Source: CAZESS01 sp964594625
GTDB lineage: Archaea > Thermoplasmatota > E2 > UBA202 > DSCA01
NCBI GenBank assembly: GCA_964594625.1
Contig: CAZQNC010000018.1
Span: forward strand, 1-19,071
DNA: 19,071 bases
Reading direction: 5' to 3'
Position 1 is the stretch's first letter. Each line of letters opens with the position of its first letter. The notes under the pieces are model-generated. The model was not told where the DNA came from, did not search any database, and worked only from the letters and a program-made list of their open reading frames with translations. A program made the translations under genes and the position numbers. Shown here piece by piece: positions 6,645 to 13,805 of the stretch.

Positions 6645-7969
6645 GCTGCCTCAAAAAACTCCCGGTAGTAGTAGCGGCGCATGGCGAAGTTGATGGACGG
6701 GACGACCAGCGAGGTGGGCGCCAGCTTGCTGATTTTCATGGTGCCCAGCACCCGCTTCAGGCTCTGCGGCACGTTGTAGTAGCCGTTGATGACCCGCTTG
6801 GTGCCCTCCATGAGCTCCTCCGGGGTCATGTTTTTGGGCTCGTAGACCACGTTGGACTGCGTGTACTTGGACCAGTCCTTGGTGAAGATGCGGTCCTCCT
6901 CGTCCAGGCGGTCGAAGAGCGCCGTCCCCGGGTAGGGGGTGAGGATGTTGAACTCGCCGACGTCGATCTCCCATTCCAGCATTTTTTCCAGCGTGGTGTC
7001 GAAGATGTCCGGGGTGTCGTGGTCGAACCCGAAGATGATGCCGGCGATGACCGCCATGCCGTGACCCCGGATGGTCTGTATGGCCTGCCTGTATTTGCTC
7101 GCCGTGTTGGAGGTCTTGTGTGCCTCCTTGAGGCTTTCCGGGGAGATGGACTCGATGCCGACGAACCAGGCGATGCAGCCGGCTTCCCTGGCCAGCTCCA
7201 GGAACTGTTCGTCCCGGCTCAGCATGTTGATGTTGCCGTTGGCGATCCATTTCTTGTTGAGGTCCTGCCGTATCATCTCGTTGAAGAGCTTCCGGCTGTA
7301 CGTGGGGTTGATGGTGAGCGATGCATCCCGGAAGATAATCAGCTTGTTGGGGATTTTTTTCATCTCCGCGACGACGTCGGGTATCGGCCGAGCGCGCACC
7401 CGCCGTCCCAGAAAGGCTGAGGTGGAGCAGAACTCGCAGGCGTGCGGGCAGCCCCGCTGCGTCTGGATGCAGCCGGTGAGCGGCTGATATTTGACGAGGT
7501 CCATGCGCGGCTCGGGTATCTGCTCGGGCTGCACGCAGCTGTCCCGGCCGTAGAACTGTTTGAGCTTTCCGTTGTTTTCCAGGTCGTGGAGCAGATCCGG
7601 CCATCCGCCTTCTCCTTCGCCGATGACGATGGCGTCCGCATGCTGGCTGGCCTCCTCCGGGCAGGCCGTGGGATGATAGCCGCCGAGCACCACGGGGATG
7701 CCCCGCTCACGGAACCGGTCCGCCATCCGGTAGGCGTAGGGAGCGGTCATGGTCAGACAGCTGATACCCACCAGGTCCCAGTCCCCGTCATACCGGACGG
7801 GCTCAAAGTTTTCGTCGAGGATGCGGACATTGTGCTTCTCGGGTGTCACGGCGGCTATCTGCGGCAGCGTCAGCGAGGGATTGCCGAACAGCTTCGAAAA
7901 CGGGGTGTGGCTGTCCTCCCTGGTGGTGACCCCGTGCTCCAGGTGAGGATAAATAAGAAGGATATCCAT
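6641..7969 (-). CDS. B12-binding-domain radical SAM enzyme of unknown substrate
   Basis: The 442-residue product has an N-terminal cobalamin-binding-like Rossmann domain (about 1-140; DWDLVGISCLT near 63, VVLGGYHPTACPEEA near 93). It lacks the DxHxxG His, as do many BchE/methyltransferase-type members of this superfamily. The radical SAM core (about 165-370) has CPHACEFC, with Cys174, Cys178 and Cys181 in the CxxxCxxC arrangement that binds the 4Fe-4S cluster and S-adenosylmethionine. FVGIESISPESL near 265 and IIFGFDHDTPD near 306 are typical later strands. Such enzymes methylate, cyclise or couple unactivated carbons in lipids, cofactors and tetrapyrroles; the substrate here is not evident. 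A TATA box 26 nt before the ATG implies a leaderless mRNA. It overlaps the TraB-like gene by 4 nt. Confidence 0.85.
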   Translation of the reverse strand: MDILLIYPHLEHGVTTREDSHTPFSKLFGNPSLTLPQIAAVTPEKHNVRILDENFEPVRYDGDWDLVGISCLTMTAPYAYRMADRFRERGIPVVLGGYHPTACPEEASQHADAIVIGEGEGGWPDLLHDLENNGKLKQFYGRDSCVQPEQIPEPRMDLVKYQPLTGCIQTQRGCPHACEFCSTSAFLGRRVRARPIPDVVAEMKKIPNKLIIFRDASLTINPTYSRKLFNEMIRQDLNKKWIANGNINMLSRDEQFLELAREAGCIAWFVGIESISPESLKEAHKTSNTASKYRQAIQTIRGHGMAVIAGIIFGFDHDTPDIFDTTLEKMLEWEIDVGEFNILTPYPGTALFDRLDEEDRIFTKDWSKYTQSNVVYEPKNMTPEELMEGTKRVINGYYNVPQSLKRVLGTMKISKLAPTSLVVPSINFAMRRYYYREFFEAA

Positions 7970-7990
7970 CGTTTGGGCAAAATCAAGGGG

Positions 7991-7998
7991 TTATATAA
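7991..7998 (-). promoter_or_regulatory. TATA box of the radical SAM gene
   Basis: TTATATAA, identical on both strands, is centred about 25-26 nt upstream of the minus-strand ATG at 7969. This is the standard archaeal distance to the transcription start, so the gene is probably leaderless. It is the clearest TATA box in the window. Confidence 0.7.
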
Positions 7999-8006
7999 TG
8001 CTTTGT

Positions 8007-8026
8007 GTCTGCGGTGCGGAGCAGAC
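8007..8026. promoter_or_regulatory. 20-nt inverted repeat between two divergent promoters, possible operator
   Basis: GTCTGC (8007-8012) and GCAGAC (8021-8026) are perfect inverted copies separated by 8 nt. The repeat begins 9 nt upstream of the radical SAM TATA box and ends 20 nt before the TATA box of the Ig-like surface protein. That position suits a dimeric DNA-binding regulator controlling both genes. As RNA it would form only a 6-bp hairpin and would not be transcribed from either predicted start. Confidence 0.35.
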
Positions 8027-8045
8027 CGGCATGCGAGAGCAAACG

Positions 8046-8053
8046 TTTTAAAA
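8046..8053 (+). promoter_or_regulatory. TATA box and ribosome site of the Ig-like surface protein gene
   Basis: TTTTAAAA is centred about 43 nt before the ATG at 8093 and predicts transcription from about 8076, leaving a leader of about 17 nt. GGTGG at 8084-8088, 4 nt before the ATG, fits a Shine-Dalgarno site within that leader. This gene thus differs from the mostly leaderless genes around it. Confidence 0.5.
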
Positions 8054-8092
8054 GCATATCTGTTTTACCAATCCACGACGTCCGGTGGAATC

Positions 8093-9976
8093 ATGAGAAA
8101 GGAAAGGTTACTCGGCATTATATCACTCATCATTGTTACCGCCATCGCGCTTTCCGTCAGCCTCGTTATGGCCAACGGCCTGGGAGGTCAGCCGCCAACT
8201 GTAACGATGACGGCACCCGTGGAGGGAGCCACGGTCGACGGAGCCCTGCTGGTGCAGGGAAACGCCAGCGACGCGGACGGCAACGAAACCCTCCAGCGGG
8301 TCGAGGTGCGCATCGGCGACGGGGTATGGCGGACAGCCACCGGCACCACGAGCTGGAACTACAGCTGGGATACCGCGACCGTTCAGGACGGCAGTCATAC
8401 CATCGAGGCGCGGAGCTACGACGGCGGCAATTACTCGGCGGTTGCCCTGCGCAACGTAACGGTGGACAACGTCAACATTGTGCTGGCAGTATCATTCAAC
8501 GGTACCCTCGGCCAGCAGGGCTGGTACACCAGCAACGTGTCCGTCACCATCACGGCGGTGGACAACGTCACCCATTACAATTACACCAATTACAGCGTCG
8601 ACGGCGGGCCATGGCAGGTCTACAACGGCTCGTTCAATCTCACCGCCGACGGCGTCCACACTGTTTCATATTACGCGGTCGACCATAACGGCACGGAAGG
8701 GGAAATCCATGCACGTCAGGTCAAAATCGATACCACGCCGCCGTCCATCGACTGCATTCTCGACCCGGCGTCCCCGGGAGGCCGCAACGGCTGGTACGTG
8801 GGCCCGGTCGAGGTAACCTTGGACGCCAATGACACGCATGCGGGTGTCAACCGGACGGAATACCGGAGCGTGGCCAGCGGCATATGGAAGGACTACACCG
8901 GCCTCTTCCAGTTAAGCGAGGAGGGCAACCATACCTTCATGTTCCGCGCCACGGACCGGGCCGGCCATACCACGACCGGCACCCGGCAGATACGGATAGA
9001 CCATACCGCGCCGGCTGTCGACGTCCTGGCCCCCGTCGCGGAATACGTGACGGGAACCGTGGCCGTCTCCTGGAACGCCACCGATGCCGTTGACACCAAT
9101 CTGAGCGGCGCTGTCAACCTTTCGCTGGTCAGCGATGACAATGTCACCATCCCCGTCGCATCGTCTCTCAACAACACGGGCGCATACACCTGGAACACCA
9201 ACCTGTTCGCGGCCGGCGTCTACCGGATGCAGGTCAACGTCACCGACGACGCGGGCAACATCGGCTCCAACACCTCCGGCCAGTTCACCCTCGACAACAC
9301 GCCGCCCGTCATCGTCATCGAGCAGCCCAAGCAGGGACAGATACTCGGCGGCGAAGGCCTCGAGGTCATCTGGAACGCCTCGGACAACATCGACGAAGAC
9401 CTGGACGGCACCATCTGGATTTCCTACCGGGAGGCAGACGAGGACACCTGGCACGTGGTCAACGAATCATGGATAGAGGGCGATGGGTTCCCGCTTTTGA
9501 ACACGGGCAGCCAGCATATCGACGTCAGCACCTGGGACAACGGGCAGTATCAGCTCCGGCTCAACGCGACAGATAACGCGGGCAACACCGGCGTGGCGAT
9601 TTCCAGCAACTTCACCATCGACACCACCAAGCCCGATGTATCACTGGTGACCCCGGAGCCAGACTACCTCTACATCAACCTTCTCGGCCGGGAGATCATC
9701 CCGCCCATCCCCATCGGGCTCCTCCCGCTCCCGTCGGTCAACACCGTCATCGTCGGCCAGATGACCGTCGAAGCGGACGCCAGCGACGCGGTCTCCGGCA
9801 TCGAGAAAATCGAATTCTGGGTCAACGGCCAGCTTCGCCAACCGGGGACCTCGGAAACGTGGACGTGGAACGAGCAATCCTACGGGGGCACCTACACGCT
9901 CACCGTGAAGGTCTACGACACCGCCGGCAACCACGACGAGGCAACGCTGACCAACATCCGCTATTTCAACATCTGA
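8093..9976 (+). CDS. Exported multi-Ig-domain surface glycoprotein
   Basis: The 627-residue product begins MRKERLLGIISLIIVTAIAL, a signal peptide or N-terminal anchor ending near VMANG. The rest is a chain of beta-sandwich modules: an Ig-like domain (about 33-128, opening PPTVTMTAPVEGATVDG), two OmpL47-like modules (about 130-310, with QGWYTSNVSVTI and NGWYVGPVEVTL), and further Ig-like modules from about 320 with repeated TTPPS/NTPPV and TDxAGN motifs. By eye there are more than 25 Asn-X-Ser/Thr sequons, consistent with archaeal N-glycosylation. No C-terminal membrane anchor, PGF or LPXTG motif is seen, so it is either secreted or held by its N-terminal segment. A structural or adhesive role is inference. 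The frame is open upstream to 7442, but the ATG at 8093 is chosen because it follows a ribosome site and starts the signal peptide. Its stop abuts the dph2 stop. Confidence 0.8.
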   Translation: MRKERLLGIISLIIVTAIALSVSLVMANGLGGQPPTVTMTAPVEGATVDGALLVQGNASDADGNETLQRVEVRIGDGVWRTATGTTSWNYSWDTATVQDGSHTIEARSYDGGNYSAVALRNVTVDNVNIVLAVSFNGTLGQQGWYTSNVSVTITAVDNVTHYNYTNYSVDGGPWQVYNGSFNLTADGVHTVSYYAVDHNGTEGEIHARQVKIDTTPPSIDCILDPASPGGRNGWYVGPVEVTLDANDTHAGVNRTEYRSVASGIWKDYTGLFQLSEEGNHTFMFRATDRAGHTTTGTRQIRIDHTAPAVDVLAPVAEYVTGTVAVSWNATDAVDTNLSGAVNLSLVSDDNVTIPVASSLNNTGAYTWNTNLFAAGVYRMQVNVTDDAGNIGSNTSGQFTLDNTPPVIVIEQPKQGQILGGEGLEVIWNASDNIDEDLDGTIWISYREADEDTWHVVNESWIEGDGFPLLNTGSQHIDVSTWDNGQYQLRLNATDNAGNTGVAISSNFTIDTTKPDVSLVTPEPDYLYINLLGREIIPPIPIGLLPLPSVNTVIVGQMTVEADASDAVSGIEKIEFWVNGQLRQPGTSETWTWNEQSYGGTYTLTVKVYDTAGNHDEATLTNIRYFNI

Positions 9977-10972
9977 TTACACGATCTGGTCGAACTCGTA
10001 GTCATTCCAGTCCCGCTCCCCGACCAGTATCTCGAATTCTATCGGCGTGAGCACCGGCTGCCCATAGCGGCCGGCGTCGTCGACGGCAACCCGGGGGCAG
10101 GCCGTCGACACGTAAAAGTCCATCCCCAGATGGTCGAGGCGCTCCGGCTGCAGCAGGTCCGCGGTGACCAGCGCCGCCGTGTAGCCATGTCGCTCGGCCA
10201 ACTCTTTCAGCCGCATGGCCAGCTCGGGGCGCTGCTGCCCCAGCTTTTTTCCGATGATGACGCCCACCCGGTGCCCTTCCTGGGCCCGGGCGATGTGGGC
10301 GTAGCGCTGCCTGAGCACCCTGTCGCGTTCCTCGGTGAGCTCCTCGCGTATCGCCCGCCGTTCCGCCGGGTTCGCCGCCACCACCGGCAGGTCCGTGGCC
10401 AGGGCCAGCCCCAGCGGATGGAACCGGCCGTCGCCGATGTAGAGCAGGCAGTCAACCCTGCCGGCAATCGCGGTGCCCGCGGTGAGGTCGCAGCCGAGTA
10501 TCTGGCCGTCATGGGCGGTCCGCCGGCTCTTCTCGCCTACCACGACGGTGAGGCCAGCCTGCTGGAGCATGTCCACCACGATGTCGAGCTGGTCGATGTA
10601 GGGAGCGATGGTGACCACGCCGACGGCCTGGCCGGACAGCAGCGGCAATGCCTGCTCAATGGCCGGCTCGACGTCGTATGATGCCGGCACGGGCAAAAAA
10701 GCCGCCGGAGCCGGATAGCACCCCTTGAGCGAGGGCATGGGCGCCTCGCCGACGTAGATAATTTTGTCGCATCCCGGGGCGCCGCCGCACCAGTCGCAGG
10801 CCCCAAAACAGCTGTCGGCGGAGACAACCGCTTCGACATCGGCGGATGCCAGGGCGTCCACGATGGCCGGGGCATGCCGGAGCAGGCCGTCGGGCAGCCT
10901 GACCAGCACCCGCGTGCAGCCTTCGGCCAGCGCTTTCAGCCGGTCAGTGTCCAGCTTTGATTTCGACGTCAT
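9977..10972 (-). CDS. dph2: Diphthamide biosynthesis enzyme Dph2
   Basis: The 331-residue product is the archaeal Dph2, which uses a 4Fe-4S cluster and S-adenosylmethionine to transfer a 3-amino-3-carboxypropyl radical to a His of elongation factor 2, the first step of diphthamide synthesis. The three cluster cysteines are visible: Cys59 in DSCFGACD, Cys161 in GCDLTAG and Cys292 in STACPRVAVDD. These lie almost at the positions described for the Pyrococcus horikoshii enzyme (59, 163, 287), which supports the chosen start. Extra cysteines near 55, 62 and 68 are not explained. The start lies 29 nt inside the upstream HPRT gene, so the two are co-transcribed. It is the last gene of the six-gene operon and ends against the convergent surface protein gene with no gap. 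Confidence 0.93.
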   Translation of the reverse strand: MTSKSKLDTDRLKALAEGCTRVLVRLPDGLLRHAPAIVDALASADVEAVVSADSCFGACDWCGGAPGCDKIIYVGEAPMPSLKGCYPAPAAFLPVPASYDVEPAIEQALPLLSGQAVGVVTIAPYIDQLDIVVDMLQQAGLTVVVGEKSRRTAHDGQILGCDLTAGTAIAGRVDCLLYIGDGRFHPLGLALATDLPVVAANPAERRAIREELTEERDRVLRQRYAHIARAQEGHRVGVIIGKKLGQQRPELAMRLKELAERHGYTAALVTADLLQPERLDHLGMDFYVSTACPRVAVDDAGRYGQPVLTPIEFEILVGERDWNDYEFDQIV

Positions 10973-11495
10973 CGTCCACAGCTATGTCAACCAGGGTATG
11001 TATCGGCATACCCACTTTTTTTTCAATGGCGGGGAGGTCGCCCTTGCCGACCGCCACCAGGATTTTTTTGACTCTGACATCCATGTTTTGGAGGGCGGCC
11101 ACGACCGCGGTGAGCGTCCCGCCGGTGCTGACCACGTCGTCGACGAAGACCACCTCGTCACCCTCCCGGAGGCCGTTGATGAAAAGCTCCGATGACGAGT
11201 AGCCGGTGACCTGTTCGACGGAGACCTCGCCGGGCAGCCCGTAGCATCGCTTCCGGATGACGGTGAACGGGATGCCGGTGCGCAGTGACAGCGCCGCGGC
11301 GATGGGAATCCCCATTGCTTCGGTTGTCACGATTCGGTCGCAGGCGGGCAGCAGGGTTTCCATGCTCTCCGCGACCTCCTCGAGCAGTTCCGGCTCGATG
11401 GACGGGATGCCGTCCGTGATGGGGTGCACCACGTAGCGGTAGCCGTTTCTGTCGACGATGGGTGCCTGCCTTAGCGACGTCTCAAATCCGGTCAT
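10944..11495 (-). CDS. hpt: Archaeal hypoxanthine/guanine phosphoribosyltransferase
   Basis: The 183-residue product carries the type I phosphoribosyltransferase PRPP loop VVFVDDVVSTGGT at about 114-126 and the archaeal HPRT opening QAPIVDRNGYRYVVHPITDG. It transfers phosphoribose from PRPP to hypoxanthine or guanine in cytosolic purine salvage. Related archaeal proteins of the same fold have been described as transcription regulators, but no DNA-binding domain is added here, so the enzymatic role is preferred. Its ATG overlaps the TGA of the upstream mfnA-like gene (ATGA at 11492-11495), and its 3' end overlaps dph2 by 29 nt. It therefore sits fifth in a tightly coupled operon. Confidence 0.88.
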   Translation of the reverse strand: MTGFETSLRQAPIVDRNGYRYVVHPITDGIPSIEPELLEEVAESMETLLPACDRIVTTEAMGIPIAAALSLRTGIPFTVIRKRCYGLPGEVSVEQVTGYSSSELFINGLREGDEVVFVDDVVSTGGTLTAVVAALQNMDVRVKKILVAVGKGDLPAIEKKVGMPIHTLVDIAVDDDVEIKAGH

Positions 11496-12610
11496 GCTGT
11501 CACCATTGCCAGGTCTGAAACGAAGCTGTCTATTAATGTCTTTTTCACGTGGGGCATCATCACCAGGCGGAGCGCTGTATCGCTTTCGTTGACGCCCACC
11601 ATCCAGCCCAGCTCCGCCAGCTGTTCCGCCACCCGCCGGGGCTCATCCACCCGGACGCCCAGCACGTTGGTCTCCGGCTCGGTGACCAGGGCGAAGCCGG
11701 CCTCGCTGATACGCTCGGCGGCATGCCGCGTGGTCTCCATGCACCGGGCAACGACGTCCCGATAGCCCGTCCAGCCCAGCTCGTGCAGCACCGCGTAGGT
11801 GGCGGCGGCGGCCGCGCCGGGCCGGGTGCCCAGCAGCGAGAGCTGCCGCCGGGTGTGGGTACAGGTGGCCCGGACGGCGATGCGCTCAAACCATTTGCCG
11901 TCGCGGAGCATGAGCAGCCCGGCGGGGATGACCGACATGCCCATCTTGTGGGGGTCCAGCGACATGCTGCTCACCCCCGGGATGGAGAAGTCAAACGCCC
12001 CGTCGGACAGCCCGAGCTGGCTGAGGAATGGCAGGACGAAGCCCCCGAAGGCCGCGTCCACGTGCAGCGGCACCCCGGCCGTCTGGCAGCAGCCGGCCAT
12101 CTCCTCGACGGGGTCGACGAGCCCCAGGTTGGTGGTGCCCGCCACGGCGACCACGCAGGCCACGTCGTCGTCCAGCAGGTCGGGCAACGCCGCTGCATCG
12201 GCGACATGGTTATGGCAGGGCAGCGTTTCCAGGTCCAGCTGCATGAGCGAGGCCGCCTTCTGAAACGAAAAATGGGCGTGCTCCGGCACCACGATTTTCG
12301 TGCTGCCCCTGAGCTGCGTGTGCACCCAGAGTGCCGCAAGGTTGGACTCCGTCCCCCCCGAGGTCATCTGTCCGTCCATCGTCGCCGGCGCGTGCAGCAG
12401 CTCACCCATCCGGTCGATGACCTGCTGCTCCAGTCGCTTGGTGCCGGGGAACAGCGTCGGGTCGCCCAGGTTGGTCTCCAGGAACTCCCGGTAGGCCGCC
12501 AGCGCCGCGGGATGCGGCTCGGTGCACATCGAGCCCAGGATACGCCCTGACGCGAACGACCGGTCGTGCTCGTGCGCGCGTTGCAGCGCCCGCCGGGTGT
12601 CTTTTTTCAT
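11492..12610 (-). CDS. mfnA: PLP-dependent L-tyrosine / L-aspartate decarboxylase MfnA
   Basis: The 372-residue product belongs to the group II PLP decarboxylases. TSGGTESN at 83-90 contacts the cofactor phosphate, HVDAAFGG near 183 supplies the Asp (185) that pairs with the pyridine nitrogen, and SLDPHKMG carries the Schiff-base Lys222. In methanogens this enzyme makes tyramine for methanofuran; in other archaea it makes beta-alanine from aspartate for coenzyme A, and sequence by eye does not decide between them. Length and motifs are normal for the family. It is fourth in the operon, overlapping the JAMM gene upstream and the hpt gene downstream by 4 nt each, both as ATGA. If the host is a methanogen the tyramine role becomes more likely. 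Confidence 0.9.
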   Translation of the reverse strand: MKKDTRRALQRAHEHDRSFASGRILGSMCTEPHPAALAAYREFLETNLGDPTLFPGTKRLEQQVIDRMGELLHAPATMDGQMTSGGTESNLAALWVHTQLRGSTKIVVPEHAHFSFQKAASLMQLDLETLPCHNHVADAAALPDLLDDDVACVVAVAGTTNLGLVDPVEEMAGCCQTAGVPLHVDAAFGGFVLPFLSQLGLSDGAFDFSIPGVSSMSLDPHKMGMSVIPAGLLMLRDGKWFERIAVRATCTHTRRQLSLLGTRPGAAAAATYAVLHELGWTGYRDVVARCMETTRHAAERISEAGFALVTEPETNVLGVRVDEPRRVAEQLAELGWMVGVNESDTALRLVMMPHVKKTLIDSFVSDLAMVTA

Positions 12611-12990
12611 AGCTCGACCACCTCCAGGGGAATGCGCTGCCCGTGGTGGTCGTAGGCCCGCCAGGATGTATCGTCGTAGGGCGCGGCGGTGATGATGTGG
12701 ATGCGGCCGTATTTCTGGAACAGGTGCATGTCGGCCTCCGACGCAGTTGGATACGGCGATGGATGCGAATGGACGGTGCCCACGATGCTGCTGTCAGGCG
12801 GCGACATGTCCAGCCGGAAGATGGCATGGGTGCTCCCTGAGATGGTGCCCGGCAGCAACACGATCTCCGATATCACGCCGGGGTCGTCGCCCACCGCCAG
12901 GAATCCGCCGAACTCGTTGGGATATATCTCCCGGGCGCTCTCCTGTATGAGCTGCAGCGTGCTGCGCTCGATGCCCCGGATGGTCTTCAT
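12607..12990 (-). CDS. JAMM/MPN+ metalloprotease, AF2198-like (possible desampylase)
   Basis: The 127-residue product is a stand-alone JAMM domain. The full zinc motif is present: HSHP at 74-77, then six residues, Ser84 and Asp87 (HSHPSPYPTASEAD), with Glu26 in PNEFGGF as the likely catalytic acid. The sequence closely resembles the structurally characterised Archaeoglobus AF2198 protein, including the C-terminal segment DTSWRAYDHHGQRIPLEVVE. Archaeal JAMM proteins such as Haloferax JAMM1 remove ubiquitin-like SAMP modifiers from proteins and from sulfur-carrier precursors, which is the expected role here. The operon context (NAD kinase upstream, MfnA downstream, both with 4-nt overlaps) does not itself reveal the substrate. 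No SAMP or E1-like gene is in the window. Confidence 0.88.
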   Translation of the reverse strand: MKTIRGIERSTLQLIQESAREIYPNEFGGFLAVGDDPGVISEIVLLPGTISGSTHAIFRLDMSPPDSSIVGTVHSHPSPYPTASEADMHLFQKYGRIHIITAAPYDDTSWRAYDHHGQRIPLEVVEL

Positions 12991-13805
12991 ACTTCGTGCC
13001 TCTTGGTGTGGAAGGACAGGGTCTCGTAGACCTTCCGGTAAAAATTCCGCTCCAGGCGGATGAACTCCGCGGTGCTCTGGGACAGCGACAGCTCCAGCGT
13101 TCCCCGCTGCGACAATGTTCCTTCCTGGATGCCGTCGGTCACCACGGTGGCATCGCGCTTCCCCATGATTTTTACCTGCAGGGTCCTGTCAGCCGGGATG
13201 ATGAGCGGCGACGCCGTGTGGCGGAAGGGCGCCATCGGTGCCACCACGAACGCGTCGATGGACGGGTCGACGATGGGGCCGCCCACCGACAGGGCATAAC
13301 TGGTGGAGCCGGTCGGGGTGGCGATGATCATGCCGTCGCCGTCGAGCTCCTCGGTGATCATGCCGTCGACGATGAGGCGCAGAGATAGGATTTTTCCCAC
13401 CGCCGAGGTGTGCACCGTCACTTCGTTGGTGGCGTCGTGCAGCCGGGAGCCGTTCAGCACGGTCTTGATGCGCATGCGCTTCTCGATGAAGCAGTCTCCC
13501 TTGAGCACCTTTCGCATGCTTTCCACCGCGTCTTCGACGCTGGCCTCGGTCATAAACCCGACCTGGCCGGTGTTGATGGTGAACATGGGCTTCGATATCT
13601 TCCGCATGACCATCAGGATGGTGCCGTCGCCGCCGATGACCACCAGCCGGTCCACCATGTCCCCGAGCTCACGGACGGTGTAGCCCTCCCGGCCGAGCTG
13701 CGCCGCCACCTTTTTTTCCAGCAGCACGTCGTCCATCAGCTGGTATATCTGGTCGGCGACGGCAAAGGACGGCTTCGAGGGCTTACATATCATGCCCCAT
13801 TTCAT
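12987..13805 (-). CDS. nadK: NAD kinase
   Basis: The 272-residue product phosphorylates NAD to NADP in the cytosol. It shows the diagnostic GGDGT at 58-62, the NAD-contacting NEVTVHT near 127, and the long conserved DGDGMIIATPTGSTSYALS region at about 155-173. Length is normal for a prokaryotic NAD kinase. Its ATG overlaps the TGA of the upstream inositol monophosphatase family gene, and its own stop overlaps the JAMM gene's ATG. In Methanocaldococcus (MJ0917) and some relatives the NAD kinase and the monophosphatase domain are one fused polypeptide; here they are separate but translationally coupled in the order phosphatase-kinase. This suggests joint control of the NAD/NADP balance. Confidence 0.95.
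   Translation of the reverse strand: MKWGMICKPSKPSFAVADQIYQLMDDVLLEKKVAAQLGREGYTVRELGDMVDRLVVIGGDGTILMVMRKISKPMFTINTGQVGFMTEASVEDAVESMRKVLKGDCFIEKRMRIKTVLNGSRLHDATNEVTVHTSAVGKILSLRLIVDGMITEELDGDGMIIATPTGSTSYALSVGGPIVDPSIDAFVVAPMAPFRHTASPLIIPADRTLQVKIMGKRDATVVTDGIQEGTLSQRGTLELSLSQSTAEFIRLERNFYRKVYETLSFHTKRHEV

Noticed and set aside
5217..6668. 483-residue plus-strand frame antisense to the CpgS-like and TraB-like genes
   Set aside because: It spans two minus-strand genes and their intergenic promoter, and has no domain.
7442..8092. Upstream in-frame extension of the surface protein
   Set aside because: It is antisense to the radical SAM gene and crosses the promoter region; the signal peptide, TATA box and GGTGG all support the start at 8093.
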